64,000 nucleotides of DNA from Sphingobium sp. 66-54. Its GTDB lineage: Bacteria > Pseudomonadota > Alphaproteobacteria > Sphingomonadales > Sphingomonadaceae. Within the stretch, counting starts at the first letter, position 1; every line of letters begins with the position of its first letter. The stretch covers positions 1 through 64,000 of the forward strand of contig MKWI01000015.1 of assembly GCA_001899715.1 (NCBI GenBank), read 5' to 3'. The notes below the pieces were generated by a model. That model was not told the DNA's origin, made no database searches, and saw only the letters and a program-made list of their open reading frames with translations. Of the stretch, positions 32,520-41,904 are shown piece after piece. The position numbers and the translations under genes are program-made.

Positions 32520-34214
32520 ATGGAGAGCAAGCGCTGGGTCTGGCAGGACCATTTCGATCATCCGGCGAGCTGGGCGCAGGATGTGCCACCTTTGTCGTTG
32601 CCCGCCATGCTTGCGGCGACCGCCGCGCGCGATGGCGCGAAGCCGCTCATCGACTTTTACGGCCGCCATTACAGCTACGCCGAATGCCTTGACGGCGCGC
32701 GCCGCTTCGCCTGCGGGTTGATCGCGCTCGGGGTTGAGCCGGGGGATCGGGTCGGCCTCTATCTGCCCAATGTGCCGCATTATATCGCCGCTTATTACGG
32801 GGCGATGATGGCGGGGGCGATCGCGGTCAACTTCTCGCCGCTCTACACCGTGGAGGAACTGGTTCATCAGGCGAATGACAGCGGCATCCGCCTGCTCGTC
32901 ACCCTCTCCGCCAGGCCGCTGTTCGGCAATGCGCTGGCGGTGCTCGATCAATGCACCTTCGTCGAGCGGCTGGTGGTGGGCTCGGTCGCCGGCGCGCTGC
33001 CCGCCGGTAAGGCGCTGTTCTACCGGTTGTTCAAGCAGCGGGCAAGCGATACGCCGGTGCCGCACGATCCGCGTGTGCTGCGTTTCTCCAGCCTGCTCGC
33101 CAATGACGGCGCGCTGCCGCTGCCGACCATCGACCCGGAGCGCGACCTCGCCCTGCTGCAATATACCGGCGGCACGACGGGGCGGCCCAAGGGAGCGATG
33201 CTCACCCACCAGAATCTGTCCGCCAACGCCCGGCAGGTCAATATGATCGACCCGTGGAAGGGGCAGGATGACCGCATATTGGGCGTGTTGCCTTTCTTCC
33301 ATGTGTTCGCCAACACCGCCGTGCTCAACCGCACCGTGGTGAACGGCGGCGAGATCGTCATGCTGCCGCGTTTCGACGCCAAACAGGCGCTCGCCGCGAT
33401 CCAGCGGACGCGCGTGACCTCCGTGCCGGGCGTGCCGACCATGTTCCAGGCGCTGCTCGATTCCCCCGATCTCGCGCGAACGGACATGCGCTCGATACGC
33501 TGCTGCATCTCGGGTGGCGCGCCGTTGCCGCTGCCGCTCAAGGACGCGTTCGAGGCGGCAGTGGGCGCGCGGCTGGTCGAGGGCTACGGCCTCACGGAGA
33601 GCAGCGGCGTCGTCTCCGCCAATCCTTATGGTGCGCCCGGCAAGGCGGGGTCGATCGGCCAGCCCATCCCCGGCACGCGCGTCAAGCTGCTCAATCGCGA
33701 CGACCCGAGCCGCGATGCGCCGCGGGGCGAGCCGGGTGAGATTGCCGTGGCAGGGCCGCAGATCATGCGCGGCTACTGGAACAACCCCGCCGCCGATGCG
33801 GAGGTGTTCGCGGGAGATTATCTGCGGACAGGGGACGTCGGCACGATCGACGCCGATGGCTATCTGCGCGTGGTCGACCGGATCAAGGACATGATTACGG
33901 TGGGCGGCTTCAAGGTGTTTCCCAGCCAGGTGGAGGAGGTGCTGTATCGCCACCCGGCCGTGCGTGAGGCGCTGGTGATCGGCATCCCCGATTCCTACAG
34001 CGGCGAGCGGCCCAAGGCGTTCGTGACGCTGCAAGCCGATGCCCCGGCCGATCTGGATGGCGCCGCACTGCTGGCGTGGCTCAACCCGCAACTCGGCAAG
34101 CACGAGCGTGTGGCAGCCGTCGAGATTCGCGACATGCTGCCCAAGACGCTGGTTGGCAAGCTCTCCCGCAAGGAACTGGTCGCCGAGGAGCGGGCCAAGG
34201 CAGGGCGGGGCTGA
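32520..34214 (+). CDS. fadD: Long-chain fatty acid-CoA ligase
   Basis: A 564-residue acyl-CoA synthetase that activates fatty acids with ATP and CoA. The adenylate-forming motifs are intact: YTGGTTGRPKGAMLTHQNL (about residue 217), GYGLTESSGVVSANP (about 356), YLRTGDVGTIDADGYLRVVD (about 440) with the catalytic TGD, and the final PKTLVGKLSRKELV with the conserved Lys (about 545). Length is normal. It stands alone, starting about 120 bases after trcR. Confidence 0.92.
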   Translation: MESKRWVWQDHFDHPASWAQDVPPLSLPAMLAATAARDGAKPLIDFYGRHYSYAECLDGARRFACGLIALGVEPGDRVGLYLPNVPHYIAAYYGAMMAGAIAVNFSPLYTVEELVHQANDSGIRLLVTLSARPLFGNALAVLDQCTFVERLVVGSVAGALPAGKALFYRLFKQRASDTPVPHDPRVLRFSSLLANDGALPLPTIDPERDLALLQYTGGTTGRPKGAMLTHQNLSANARQVNMIDPWKGQDDRILGVLPFFHVFANTAVLNRTVVNGGEIVMLPRFDAKQALAAIQRTRVTSVPGVPTMFQALLDSPDLARTDMRSIRCCISGGAPLPLPLKDAFEAAVGARLVEGYGLTESSGVVSANPYGAPGKAGSIGQPIPGTRVKLLNRDDPSRDAPRGEPGEIAVAGPQIMRGYWNNPAADAEVFAGDYLRTGDVGTIDADGYLRVVDRIKDMITVGGFKVFPSQVEEVLYRHPAVREALVIGIPDSYSGERPKAFVTLQADAPADLDGAALLAWLNPQLGKHERVAAVEIRDMLPKTLVGKLSRKELVAEERAKAGRG

Positions 34215-34297
34215 GAAATGGGCTCACCATCGTCATGCTGACATATGTGCGGCATGACGAGACGTGCAGGAAACGGCGCTCCTAAGCGGTGCCCGCC

Positions 34298-34507
34298 TTA
34301 ATGGATCGTTCCCATGGTCTGGTTGAGCGAGAGCAGGAACAGCATCCGCTCGATCTGGCGCCAGTGGCAGAAATGGATGTGATTGCCGCGTTCGCGGCTG
34401 AGATCGGCGCGCAGGGCGGCCTCCACGCCGGCATCGTCGCCGAAGGTCTCGATCAGGGCGGCGGCATCGTCGTAGCTGCGGCGATCCACCAATATGGGGA
34501 GATGCAT
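34298..34507 (-). CDS. Small conserved hypothetical protein
   Basis: A 69-residue soluble protein: MHLPILVDRRSYDDAAALIE, TFGDDAGVEAALRADLSRER, then GNHIHFCHWRQIERMLFLLS. Small proteins of this shape occur in sphingomonads; I know no function. The ATG at 34507 is preceded on the minus strand by AAGGG and starts the well-formed part; the open frame extends another 69 bases upstream. It is convergent with fadD. Confidence 0.65.
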   Translation of the reverse strand: MHLPILVDRRSYDDAAALIETFGDDAGVEAALRADLSRERGNHIHFCHWRQIERMLFLLSLNQTMGTIH

Positions 34508-34741
34508 GTCGAACCCTTGTTGATGCAGGCACGCGGCCGGCTGGTTATTCATCCAAGCGCCGTGCCAGTTGGACAAAAGCGCGGGATGCGGCGTGCGTTG
34601 CTGGTGAAGAGACGCTTAGCCAAATCCCGCCGTGGGACAGACCGTTTCGCTACGATACGGCGGGGACGGAAGGCGGCGTGCGCGGTCTATATGACGGCAT
34701 GGCTGGCGTCCGGACGCGGGACGTGGCAAGGGCGGCACGAT

Positions 34742-34927
34742 ATGGCCGATACTCCTCCCCCTCCCGACTCCCGGCCGCCCATGGGCGGCGGCGCGCCGCT
34801 GGCATTGCTGTTGCTGGCCGGCGTCATTATCGGCGGCTTGCTGGGCCAGCCTACCATCGGCTTGCTGGTCGGGCTGGCTCTCGGCATCGTGGTCGCGGTG
34901 CTGATCTGGCGGATGGGGCCGCGCTGA
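34742..34927 (+). CDS. Small two-helix membrane protein
   Basis: A 61-residue protein with a proline-rich start (ADTPPPPDSRPPMGGGAP) and two hydrophobic segments (about residues 19-35 and 40-57), ending in WRMGPR. Probably inner-membrane. No motif shows a function. It precedes the sugar dehydrogenase gene by 55 bases and may be in the same transcript. The upstream open frame has no coding character. Confidence 0.6.
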   Translation: MADTPPPPDSRPPMGGGAPLALLLLAGVIIGGLLGQPTIGLLVGLALGIVVAVLIWRMGPR

Positions 34928-34982
34928 CCGGGGCACGCCGCAGCCGGTTGCGCGGCGGCCTGAGCGGGCATAAACCGGCGCC

Positions 34983-36347
34983 ATGAGAAAATATCTCCTG
35001 ATAGCGCTGGTGGCGCTGATCCTCGCGGCGGGCGGCATCCTCTTCTATCTCTCCCGTCCGGATGTCGCGCGTCTTGCCGAGGCCGATCTGGAAGGGCGCG
35101 AGCCGCGCTTCACCGAGCCGCGGCGGCAGATCATCCCCACGGTGGCGATCGCCAAGCCGGTCGGCTGGGCGGATGGCGCGGCGCCGGTCGCCGCCAAGGG
35201 CTTGCAGGTGAGCCGCTTCGCCACCGGGTTGGACCATCCGCGTTCGATCCTGCACCTGCCCAATGGCGACCTGCTGGTGGCGGAGACCAACAGCCCGCCC
35301 CGGCCCGCTGAAGGGCTGCGCGACTGGATCACGAGCAAGCTGATGGGCTCGGCCGGCGCCGGCAGCCCCTCCGCCAACCGCATCACCCTGCTGCGCGACG
35401 GCGACGGCGACGGCGTGGCCGAGCAGCGGCACGTTTTCCTCAAGGGGCTGAATTCGCCCTACGGCATGGCGCTGGTGGGAGGCACACTTTACGTTGCCAA
35501 TACCGACAGCCTGATGGCCTTCCCTTACAAGGAGGGCGAGACGCAGATTACGGCGGCCGGACGCACGATCGCCAATCTGCCGGCCAATGCACCCAATTAT
35601 CACTGGACCAAGAGCCTTGCGGCGAGCCCGGACGGCAAGCTCTATGTCGGCGTGGGTTCGAACAGCAATATCGCCGAGAACGGACTGGACGCCGAGGATT
35701 ATCGCGCCGCGGTGCTGGAGATCGTGCCCGGCGAGCGCTCGGTCAATATTTTCACGAGCGGGATGCGCAACCCGACCGACCTCGCCTGGAACCCGTGGAC
35801 AGGCGCGCTCTGGGCGGTGGTGAACGAACGCGACATGCTGGGTTCGGACCTGGTGCCGGACTATCTGGCGGAGGTGGAGTTCGCCGCCTTCTTCGGCTGG
35901 CCGTGGAACTATTGGGGCGGCTACGAGGACAAACGCGTGCAGCCCGAGCGCAAGGATCTGCGCGAATATACCCGCCGGCCCGAATTCGGCCTGGGCGCCC
36001 ACGTCGCCCCGCTCGGTCTCTCCTTCACGCCCGGCTCCGCGCTCGGCGCGCCGTTCGATCATGGCGCGTTCGTCGCCCTGCACGGGAGTTGGAACCGCAA
36101 GCCGGCGGCGGGCTACAAGGTCGCCTATGTCGCCTTCGACGCGAAGGGCGCGCCGCAGGGCAAGCTGGTCGACCTGCTGACCGGCTTCCTAAACGACAAG
36201 GGCGAGGCGCAGGGGCGGCCGGTCGATGTGGCGGTTGCCAGCGACGGGGCGCTGCTGGTGAGCGACGACGTTGGCGGGATCGTCTGGCGGGTGAGCAATC
36301 CGGCCGCGCCCAAGGCAGCGGCAGCGGCGGTTGCCGCGACGGAGTAG
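34983..36347 (+). CDS. PQQ-dependent sugar dehydrogenase (L-sorbosone dehydrogenase-like)
   Basis: A 454-residue protein with an uncleaved-looking N-terminal hydrophobic anchor (YLLIALVALILAAGGILFYL) that places it in the periplasm. The six-bladed beta-propeller pattern of soluble aldose/sorbosone dehydrogenases is clear: LQVSRFATGLDHPRSILHLP (about residue 72), NGDLLVAETN, GLNSPYGMALVGGTLYVANT, GMRNPTDLAWNPWTGALWAV and SGALLVSDDVGG-like DGALLVSDDVGGIVWRV. It probably oxidises a sugar with a PQQ-type cofactor. No PQQ-synthesis gene is visible in the window. Confidence 0.9.
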   Translation: MRKYLLIALVALILAAGGILFYLSRPDVARLAEADLEGREPRFTEPRRQIIPTVAIAKPVGWADGAAPVAAKGLQVSRFATGLDHPRSILHLPNGDLLVAETNSPPRPAEGLRDWITSKLMGSAGAGSPSANRITLLRDGDGDGVAEQRHVFLKGLNSPYGMALVGGTLYVANTDSLMAFPYKEGETQITAAGRTIANLPANAPNYHWTKSLAASPDGKLYVGVGSNSNIAENGLDAEDYRAAVLEIVPGERSVNIFTSGMRNPTDLAWNPWTGALWAVVNERDMLGSDLVPDYLAEVEFAAFFGWPWNYWGGYEDKRVQPERKDLREYTRRPEFGLGAHVAPLGLSFTPGSALGAPFDHGAFVALHGSWNRKPAAGYKVAYVAFDAKGAPQGKLVDLLTGFLNDKGEAQGRPVDVAVASDGALLVSDDVGGIVWRVSNPAAPKAAAAAVAATE

Positions 36348-36358
36348 GGCAGGGAACC

Positions 36359-36802
36359 ATGATGACCGGCCTGTGTCTGATCGTGCTGATGCTGGCAAAA
36401 TTCTGGCCGGAAACGCGGACCGGCCAATGGCTGCACCGCACGCTGGTCGAGGAACCGCTGGCGCTGGCCGCGCGGATCGAGCGCAAGCATCTTATCTTCC
36501 TCGTCATCGGCCTCTTCGCCATGCAGAGCTTCGCGATGGTGATGAGCGCGGATATGGCGATGCTCGCGGCGCTCGATCTGGCCAGCTATGTCGACGCCGC
36601 GCTGACCGTGTGGACGGTGGCGGCCTTGGTGCGGGTCAAGGTGTTCGGTGGTTGGCTAGCCGGCTGGCGGCGATTCGGGAGAGCGCGGGGGGCGCGGCGT
36701 TTGGTCGGCCAGCGCACCCGCCGACGCCGGCGGCTTCCGATGGCGCGCCGGGCACCGGCCAATGATGACGATGCGGTGGTCGCCGCTCCCCTCGCGGCCT
36801 GA
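36359..36802 (+). CDS. Hypothetical membrane protein with basic tail
   Basis: A 147-residue protein with hydrophobic stretches at about residues 2-14, 46-65 and 72-95 and an arginine-rich C-terminal third (GWRRFGRARGARRLVGQR, TRRRRRLPMARRA). It has no known family. It lies eleven bases downstream of the sugar dehydrogenase and ends two bases before the convergent ATPase gene. The start could be 36359 or the next ATG at 36362; both follow AGGGAA. Confidence 0.65.
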   Translation: MMTGLCLIVLMLAKFWPETRTGQWLHRTLVEEPLALAARIERKHLIFLVIGLFAMQSFAMVMSADMAMLAALDLASYVDAALTVWTVAALVRVKVFGGWLAGWRRFGRARGARRLVGQRTRRRRRLPMARRAPANDDDAVVAAPLAA

Positions 36803-36803
36803 T

Positions 36804-37661
36804 CTAAGCCTGCGCCTCGCCGTCCAGCGCGCGGCCGGCGCGCCCAGCCAGTTCCACGACGAACTGCCACGCGACGCGGCCCGAGCGATTGCCGCGCTGG
36901 GTTGCCCACTGGATGGCGGCGGCGGGGTCGAAGCTCAGCCCGTAGCGCTCGGCGTAGCGGGCGACGATAGCGACATAGGCGTCCTGATCGAGCGCATGGA
37001 AGCCCAGCGAGAGGCCGAAGCGGTCGGAGAGGGCGAGGCGATCGTCGATCACGTCGCGTGGATTGATCGGGTCGTCCTGCTCGCTCATGCTCCGGGGCAC
37101 GATGTGGCGCCGGTTGGAGGTGGCGTAGAGGCGGACATGGCTGCCGCGCGTTGCCGCGCCGCCTTGCAGCAGCGAGCGGAGTGCGCGGGCATCCGCGCCG
37201 AAGTCCCCGTCGAAGCCGAGATCGTCAATATAGAGGATGATCGGCCGCCGGGTGGCACCGAGCAGGGTGAACAGCGCGGCGAGGCTGCGCAGGTCGTCCG
37301 TCGCCACCTCGACCATGGCGAGCGGCAGGCCCTCGCGCTGCACCTGGCCGATGCAGGCGCCGACAGTGGCGGACTTGCCGGTGCCGCGCGCGCCCCAGAG
37401 CAGAATGTCGTGCGCGGCATGGCCCTGGGCGAGCCGGCGACTATTCTCAAGACAAGCCTGTTTCTGCGCGTCCACGCCGGTGAGCAGCGCATAGTCGATC
37501 GGCCGGAATTCCTCGATGACACTGATCCGCTGGCCGTCCCAGCGATAGGCCGGGTGCGCCTCCAGATCGACTGCCGCCGGCGAGGGGGGCGCCAGCCGCT
37601 CCAGCGCGGCGGCGATACGCAGGAGTGCGGTTTCGGTCGTTTCTATCGGCTCGGTCGTCAT
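36804..37661 (-). CDS. DUF815 family AAA-type ATPase
   Basis: A 285-residue P-loop ATPase. Walker A LLWGARGTGKSATVGACIGQ lies near residue 84, Walker B PIILYIDDLGFDGD near 137, sensor/arginine features in LYATSNRRHIVPR, and DRFGLSLGFHALDQDAYVAI near 218. This is the DUF815 layout, widespread in Alphaproteobacteria; the role is unknown, possibly chaperone- or maturation-type. The ATG at 37661 (MTTEPIETTE) is chosen over a longer frame with an unconserved start. It is divergent from tsaC. Confidence 0.9.
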   Translation of the reverse strand: MTTEPIETTETALLRIAAALERLAPPSPAAVDLEAHPAYRWDGQRISVIEEFRPIDYALLTGVDAQKQACLENSRRLAQGHAAHDILLWGARGTGKSATVGACIGQVQREGLPLAMVEVATDDLRSLAALFTLLGATRRPIILYIDDLGFDGDFGADARALRSLLQGGAATRGSHVRLYATSNRRHIVPRSMSEQDDPINPRDVIDDRLALSDRFGLSLGFHALDQDAYVAIVARYAERYGLSFDPAAAIQWATQRGNRSGRVAWQFVVELAGRAGRALDGEAQA

Positions 37662-37747
37662 GGGCGTCTCTCTAGGGGATGAGGTCCGCTCTGGCAAAGC
37701 CGCGTTCATGACTTTGTCATGACGCACGGGGGCGCTATAGGCCGGCC

Positions 37748-38701
37748 ATGTCGCCGCGCACCCGCTTCGTACCCACCCAGATCCGAGCCTATGACAAGAC
37801 ATCGCTGGCGGAAGCGGCGGCGCTGATCCGCGCGGGTGAACCGGTCGCCGTGCCGACCGAGACGGTCTATGGCCTCGCCGCCGACGCGACCAGCGAGGCG
37901 GCGGTGGCGCAGATCTATGCCGCCAAGGGCCGCCCTTCGTTCAACCCCCTTATCGTTCACGTGGCGGACGTGGCGATGGCGCGCCGGCTGGTCGCGTTCA
38001 ATCCGGCGGCGGAGGCGCTGGCGAGTGCCTTCTGGCCCGGCCCGCTCACCATGGTGCTGCCGCGTCTGCCCGATTGCCCGGTGGCGAAGCTGGCCAGTGC
38101 CGGCCTGCCGACGCTGGCGGTGCGGCTGCCCTCCCACCCGGCGATGCGTGCGCTGATCGCGGCGGCGGGCGTGCCATTGGCGGCGCCCTCCGCCAACCGC
38201 TCGGGCGCGATCAGCCCCACGCGCGCCAGCCATGTGCAGGCGAGCCTGGGCGGGCGCATCCCGTTCATCCTCGATGCCGGGCCGACCAGCGAGGGCGTCG
38301 AATCGACCGTGGTGCGGCCGGGCGAGGATGCGGTGGCGCTGCTCCGTCCAGGACCGATCACCGCCGAGAGGATCGCGGCCGCCTGCGCTCTGCCGGTCGT
38401 GCGGCCGCAGGGCGAGGGAATCAGCGCGCCGGGGCAGATGGCGAGCCATTACGCTCCTTCCAAGCCGCTGCGGCTCGATTGCGCGCAGCCGGTGGATGGG
38501 CAATTCCATATTGGTTTCGGCCCCGGCCCCTGCCAGCGCAATCTCAGCTCGCGCGGCGATCTGGTCGAAGCGGCGGCGAACCTCTTTGCGGCGCTGCACG
38601 AGGCGGATGCGAGCCATTTCACGGGCATCACCGTAGCGCCGATCCCGCAAGAAGGCATCGGTATCGCCATCAACGACCGGCTGCGCCGCGCCGCCGTCTG
38701 A
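37748..38701 (+). CDS. tsaC: L-threonylcarbamoyladenylate synthase (Sua5/TsaC type)
   Basis: Makes threonylcarbamoyl-AMP from threonine, bicarbonate and ATP for the t6A modification of tRNAs reading ANN codons. The 317-residue product has the YrdC domain (GEPVAVPTETVYGLAADATS near 32, IYAAKGRPSFNPLIVHV near 57, APSANRSGAISPTRASHVQA near 144) plus the C-terminal Sua5 domain (PGQMASHYAPSKPLRL near 227), so it is the long Sua5 form. All binding motifs are intact. Confidence 0.95.
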   Translation: MSPRTRFVPTQIRAYDKTSLAEAAALIRAGEPVAVPTETVYGLAADATSEAAVAQIYAAKGRPSFNPLIVHVADVAMARRLVAFNPAAEALASAFWPGPLTMVLPRLPDCPVAKLASAGLPTLAVRLPSHPAMRALIAAAGVPLAAPSANRSGAISPTRASHVQASLGGRIPFILDAGPTSEGVESTVVRPGEDAVALLRPGPITAERIAAACALPVVRPQGEGISAPGQMASHYAPSKPLRLDCAQPVDGQFHIGFGPGPCQRNLSSRGDLVEAAANLFAALHEADASHFTGITVAPIPQEGIGIAINDRLRRAAV

Positions 38702-38989
38702 CCTGCTACCCCGGCCCTATGCGCGGCCGGGTCGTCTCGCCCTCGGCACGCCATATCGTGCATCCGCGCGGTTTGCGTCTCTGGCTGGCAACTTGTTCAG
38801 CTTGCCGGGGTTATCGACCCGCAAGGTGCACCGGGCCGCTCGATACGAGGCTGTCCATGCACAGGTCGTCGTGTTTGCGGTTTGCGCCGTGTGCGTGATC
38901 GCTCATGGCCATGCCAAGCGACTCGAACCCGTTTCGGAACGATACCGAGCGCGGGGCGGGGCAAAACAAAACAGAGTAGGTCGCCGAAA

Positions 38990-40972
38990 TTGATTTCGTT
39001 ATCCCGTTCTGATCTCGATCCCTCCCTCGTCTTTATCGCCTTTCTCGCTCTTTACGCGGCTTTGCTGACGCTCAGGGCCGTGCGGGCGCCGCACCGCATC
39101 GGGCGGCCCGTCTCCGAGGAAGCGCTGGAGCTGTTCGGCGCCTGCGGGGGCGCATGGTTCAGCACGGCACTGACGACGGGAAGCCTGTTCGCGGCCATGC
39201 CGCTGTTCCTGCTCTGCATGACCGGCGCCGCCGTCGTGCGCTATCTGACCATGCGGCTCAGCATGCCCGGCATTCTCTGGATGACCGCCACGGCGGCCGG
39301 TTTCGCCGTCTCCTGCCTGTGGAGCGTGCTGTTCATTGCTGAGATGGGTTTGCCGGAACCGCTGAGGACGCTGGCGCTGGCCGGCCTTGGTCTCTCCGCG
39401 ATCGTTTTCGCGCTGAGCCAGTTCGCCGGCTTCGCGCGCGAGGCGGTTCTCACCCATGAGCGGTGGCGGCTGCCCTTCACGCCGCCCGGCACGGGCGAGG
39501 CCACGAGCAGCGTCAAGGTGTCGCTCCAGTTACCCTGCTATGCCGAGCCGCCCGAGGTGGTGATCGAGACGATCAACCGGCTCGCGGCGCTGGATTACGA
39601 TAATTACGAGGTGCTCGTCTGCGATAACAACACCAGGGACGAGCGGCTGTGGAAGCCGCTGGAGGCGCATTGCCGGATGCTCAACGAGCGGCTCGGCTTC
39701 GAGCGGTTCCGCTTCTTCCACGTTGCGCCGCTGCCGGGCGCCAAGGCCGGTGCGCTCAATTTTCTGATGAAGCATATGGCACCGGATGCCGAGGTGATCG
39801 GCGTGATCGACGCGGATTATTTCGCGCGCAGCGATTTCCTCGCGCGGCTAGTGCCTTATTTCGCGGACCGCGAGATCGGCTACATCCAGACCCCGCACGA
39901 TTATCGCGGGCAGCAGGCGACCACCTATCTCACTGCTTGCTATTGGGAATATATGCCGACCAACAAGGTCGATTATCCCGGCATCCACGAATATGGTGGC
40001 GCCTTCACCATCGGCACCATGTGCCTGCTGCGCACAGAGGCGCTGCGCAAGGCCGGCGGCTGGGCGGAATGGTGCCTGACCGAGGATTCGGAGGTCTCCG
40101 TGCGGCTGCGCGCGGCCGGCTACCGCGGCTATTATTTCGGTGAGACCTTCGGGCGCGGCCTCATTCCCGAGACGTTCGACGATTACAAGAAGCAGCGCTT
40201 CCGGTGGACCGCTGGTCCGGTGCAGCAACTCCGCCGCCACTGGCGCCTGTTCCTGCCCGCGCCGCTCGCGCCGGCCCTGCCGGGCTGGACCAAGCTGCTT
40301 GAGGTCATGCGCTGCATCTCCCCGCTCCAGAGCGTGATAGGGTTGGCGATGGTCGTGGCCGGCATGATCGGGCTGATCGTGGCGCGGATGACGGGCGGGA
40401 TGGAGCCGGTCCATGTCCCCTCCATCCTCGGCCTGCTCATTGCGCTGGGCGCCGCGACATGGTGGGTGCGCACCAAGCACCGCTATCACCTCTCCGGCTG
40501 CACCAGCACCGAGGACATGATCCGGGGCGAGATCGCACGCGCATCGCTGAGCTGGGTGACGCTGACGGCGGGGCTGGCCGGCCTCTCCAATAAGCCGCTC
40601 GCCTGGCGCCGTACGCCCAAGTTCGCGGGGCTTGAGGAGGCGTCATCGCCCTTCGCCTCGACCATGCCGGAAACGATCGCGGGCTCGGTCTTTGCGGTGC
40701 TGGCGCTGGTGATGCTGGCTCTGTCCGGTCTGCTCGGCACCGGGTTGGCGCTGCTCTCGTTCCTCGGTTGCGCGGGACTGGCGCTGCGCTTCTTCTGCGC
40801 GCCGGTGATGGCGGCGATGGCGATCCGCCGGACGCGACCGAATGCGACCGTGGCCGGCTGGACCACCCCGCGCCCGACGCTGCCGCAGCCGGTGCCCGCC
40901 CTGTCACGCGACCCGGCGGACCGCCTGCGCGGCCGCCCGGCATCGAGTGCGGGCCGCCCGCTGGTTCACTGA
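38990..40972 (+). CDS. Membrane family-2 glycosyltransferase (cellulose-synthase-like)
   Basis: A 660-residue processive-type glycosyltransferase. Four hydrophobic segments (about 10-160) precede the cytosolic GT2 domain: VSLQLPCYAEPPEVVIETIN (about 183), VIDADYFARSDFL (DxD, about 275), WCLTEDSEVSVRLRAAGYRG (TED, about 362) and KKQRFRWTAGPVQQLRRHW (Q/RxxRW, about 400). More helices and a proline-rich tail follow. It probably makes an extracellular or lipid-linked polysaccharide. The start is uncertain: TTG 38990 begins the hydrophobic part and has AGTAGG upstream, whereas an ATG 108 bases earlier gives an implausible basic leader. Confidence 0.88.
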   Translation: MISLSRSDLDPSLVFIAFLALYAALLTLRAVRAPHRIGRPVSEEALELFGACGGAWFSTALTTGSLFAAMPLFLLCMTGAAVVRYLTMRLSMPGILWMTATAAGFAVSCLWSVLFIAEMGLPEPLRTLALAGLGLSAIVFALSQFAGFAREAVLTHERWRLPFTPPGTGEATSSVKVSLQLPCYAEPPEVVIETINRLAALDYDNYEVLVCDNNTRDERLWKPLEAHCRMLNERLGFERFRFFHVAPLPGAKAGALNFLMKHMAPDAEVIGVIDADYFARSDFLARLVPYFADREIGYIQTPHDYRGQQATTYLTACYWEYMPTNKVDYPGIHEYGGAFTIGTMCLLRTEALRKAGGWAEWCLTEDSEVSVRLRAAGYRGYYFGETFGRGLIPETFDDYKKQRFRWTAGPVQQLRRHWRLFLPAPLAPALPGWTKLLEVMRCISPLQSVIGLAMVVAGMIGLIVARMTGGMEPVHVPSILGLLIALGAATWWVRTKHRYHLSGCTSTEDMIRGEIARASLSWVTLTAGLAGLSNKPLAWRRTPKFAGLEEASSPFASTMPETIAGSVFAVLALVMLALSGLLGTGLALLSFLGCAGLALRFFCAPVMAAMAIRRTRPNATVAGWTTPRPTLPQPVPALSRDPADRLRGRPASSAGRPLVH

Positions 40973-40996
40973 TCCGGGCGAGGCTGCGGACGAGCG

Positions 40997-41218
40997 TCAG
41001 TCGCCGCAATAAGCGGGGTCGGGATGCTCCTTGCACTTCTTGCGCAGTTCGCGACCCCGCTTGCGATCGGCTTCGTCACCGCTGACCGTTGCCCAGTCGG
41101 CCGCCTTTGATGTCGCCTGTACGGGCGCGCGCACCACATTATAGGCGGTCTTCGCGACGCAGCCCGGCAACAGCAGGGTGCAAGGCGCGAGCAGGGCAAG
41201 GGAGCGGATCGGGATCAT
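40997..41218 (-). CDS. Small predicted lipoprotein
   Basis: A 73-residue product with a signal peptide and lipobox, LLLPGC (Cys about 17), then a charged mature part with KCKEHPDPAYCGD at the end. It should be lipid-anchored in the envelope. The longer open frame would place an unrelated Arg/Pro-rich segment before the signal, so the ATG at 41218 is preferred. It is convergent with the glycosyltransferase gene, 24 bases apart. Function unknown. Confidence 0.75.
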   Translation of the reverse strand: MIPIRSLALLAPCTLLLPGCVAKTAYNVVRAPVQATSKAADWATVSGDEADRKRGRELRKKCKEHPDPAYCGD

Positions 41219-41306
41219 GGCCGGTCTCCTCGGAGGATGCGTGCTTCTAGGCGTTCCGCTATGGGCAGGCGAACGCACCTGCGGCAAACCGTGCCGGGGC
41301 AGGGGC

Positions 41307-41837
41307 TCAGGCGCGCAAGCGCTCGGCGAAACCCTTGCGCAGCTTCTGGAGCTTGGGCGGGATCATCGCCATGCAATAGGGGCTGCGGGCGCCGGAATGC
41401 TGCCAATAATCCTGATGATAGGTCTCTGCCGGATACCAGGCGGAGAGCGGCTCGATAGCGGTCACGATCGGGTCGGGCCAGTGCGCCCGCGCGCGCTCGA
41501 TGGCGGCGCGGGCCTCGGCCTCCTGCGCGGCGTCGTGCGGGAAGATGGCGGAGCGATATTGAGTGCCGATGTCGTTACCCTGGCGGTTGAGCGTGGTCGG
41601 ATCGTGCGTGGCGAACAGCACGTCGAGCAGGTCGCCATAGCCGATCACCGCCGGATCGAAGGTGATGCGGATGGCTTCTGCGTGGCCGGTCCGCCCGGAG
41701 CAGACTTCCTCATAACTGGGGTCGGCCTTGGTGCCGCCGGTATAGCCGCTTTCGACGGACTCGACGCCTTCGAGGTTGCGATAGACCGCCTCGGTGCACC
41801 AGAAGCAGCCGCCCGCCAATGTCGCCGTTTCGCGCAT
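41307..41837 (-). CDS. msrA: Peptide-methionine (S)-S-oxide reductase
   Basis: Repairs oxidised methionine. The 176-residue product has the catalytic GGCFWCTEAVYRNLEGV (Cys about 10), SGYTGGTKADPSYEEVCSG, and YHQDYW (about 147). MRETATLAGGCFWC is the normal family start; AAGGA precedes it. No MsrB domain is fused. The gene lies downstream of argC with a 67-base gap and may be in the same transcription unit. Confidence 0.96.
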   Translation of the reverse strand: MRETATLAGGCFWCTEAVYRNLEGVESVESGYTGGTKADPSYEEVCSGRTGHAEAIRITFDPAVIGYGDLLDVLFATHDPTTLNRQGNDIGTQYRSAIFPHDAAQEAEARAAIERARAHWPDPIVTAIEPLSAWYPAETYHQDYWQHSGARSPYCMAMIPPKLQKLRKGFAERLRA

Positions 41838-41904
41838 CAGGTCCGGTCCTTTCTCCCTGTTGGATACGTGCGCCAAGATAAGAAGCCGGCGCCGATCCGC
41901 AATG